A stretch of 64,000 nucleotides of DNA from a virus: IMG/VR virus record IMGVR_UViG_3300009184_003751, positions 22,473 to 86,472 of that record. One strand, written 5' to 3'. Below, piece by piece: positions 64,000 through 64,000 of this stretch. How positions within the stretch are numbered: the stretch's first letter is position 1; the number at the start of each line of letters is the position of its first letter. The notes below the pieces were generated by a model, which did not search any database, had not been told where the DNA came from, and saw only the letters and a program-made list of their open reading frames with translations. The position numbers and the translations under genes are program-made.

Positions 64000-64000
64000 A

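Overview
The window is one continuous stretch of a lytic T4-like myovirus genome. Almost every non-fibre gene can be matched to a T4 core gene. The layout (gp13 to gp23, then gp3, uvsY, uvsW, gp55, gp47) and the protein style (short gp33, gp32 without zinc ligands, DUF4815-type giant structural protein, fibre N-termini of the RIQVKRS type, 2OG-Fe(II) oxygenases) resemble the cyanophage and marine branch of T4-like phages rather than the enterobacterial branch. The DNA is AT-rich. No photosynthesis gene is seen, so the host cannot be named from this window.

Layout. (1) Positions 1-17.2 kb, minus strand, read right to left: neck (gp13, gp14), sheath stabiliser gp15, terminase gp16/gp17, sheath gp18, tube gp19, portal gp20, prohead core and protease (gp67, a zinc-ribbon protein in the gp68 position, gp21, gp22), major capsid gp23, gp3, then recombination and late-transcription genes uvsY, uvsW, gp55, and the first 20 codons of gp47. 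(2) 17.2-20.0 kb: five putative non-heme iron oxygenases, three on plus and two on minus, reached from two head-to-head late promoters. (3) 20.0-37.1 kb, minus: a long fibre/adhesin region with glycine-rich proteins, an S74-chaperone fibre, LamG-like domains, a cupin, and repeated modules shared between genes. (4) 37.1-56.7 kb, minus: a giant DUF4815 protein and the baseplate (gp8, gp7-like, gp6, gp25, an apparently split gp5, gp27, gp53, gp48). (5) 56.8-61.3 kb, plus: gp4, a conserved unknown, a tube-like gp54 homologue, gp26 with a probable programmed -1 frameshift, and a large two-enzyme peptidoglycan hydrolase. (6) 61.3-64 kb, minus: gp32, gp59, a zinc metalloprotease, gp33, a small membrane protein and two tRNA genes.

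Regulation. Copies of the T4 late promoter TATAAATA lie 17-45 bases before the start codons of gp3, gp22, gp23, gp18, gp48, a fibre gene and both sides of the oxygenase cluster. AATAAATA or GATAAATA stands at the same place before several others. Sigma70-like promoters precede gp55, uvsY and gp32. gp55 and gp33, both encoded here, would direct the late promoters. Strong terminators follow gp23 and gp32. No stretch over 300 bases lacks a gene.

Most notable: the late-promoter-linked oxygenase cluster beside glycine-rich adhesins; the U UUU UUU frameshift site at the end of gp26; the bifunctional transglycosylase/M15 peptidase with methionine-rich and glycine-zipper segments, together with a gp5 whose OB-fold and needle are separate genes; and the ordered gp32 leader with a 5' hairpin and four 10-base repeats.
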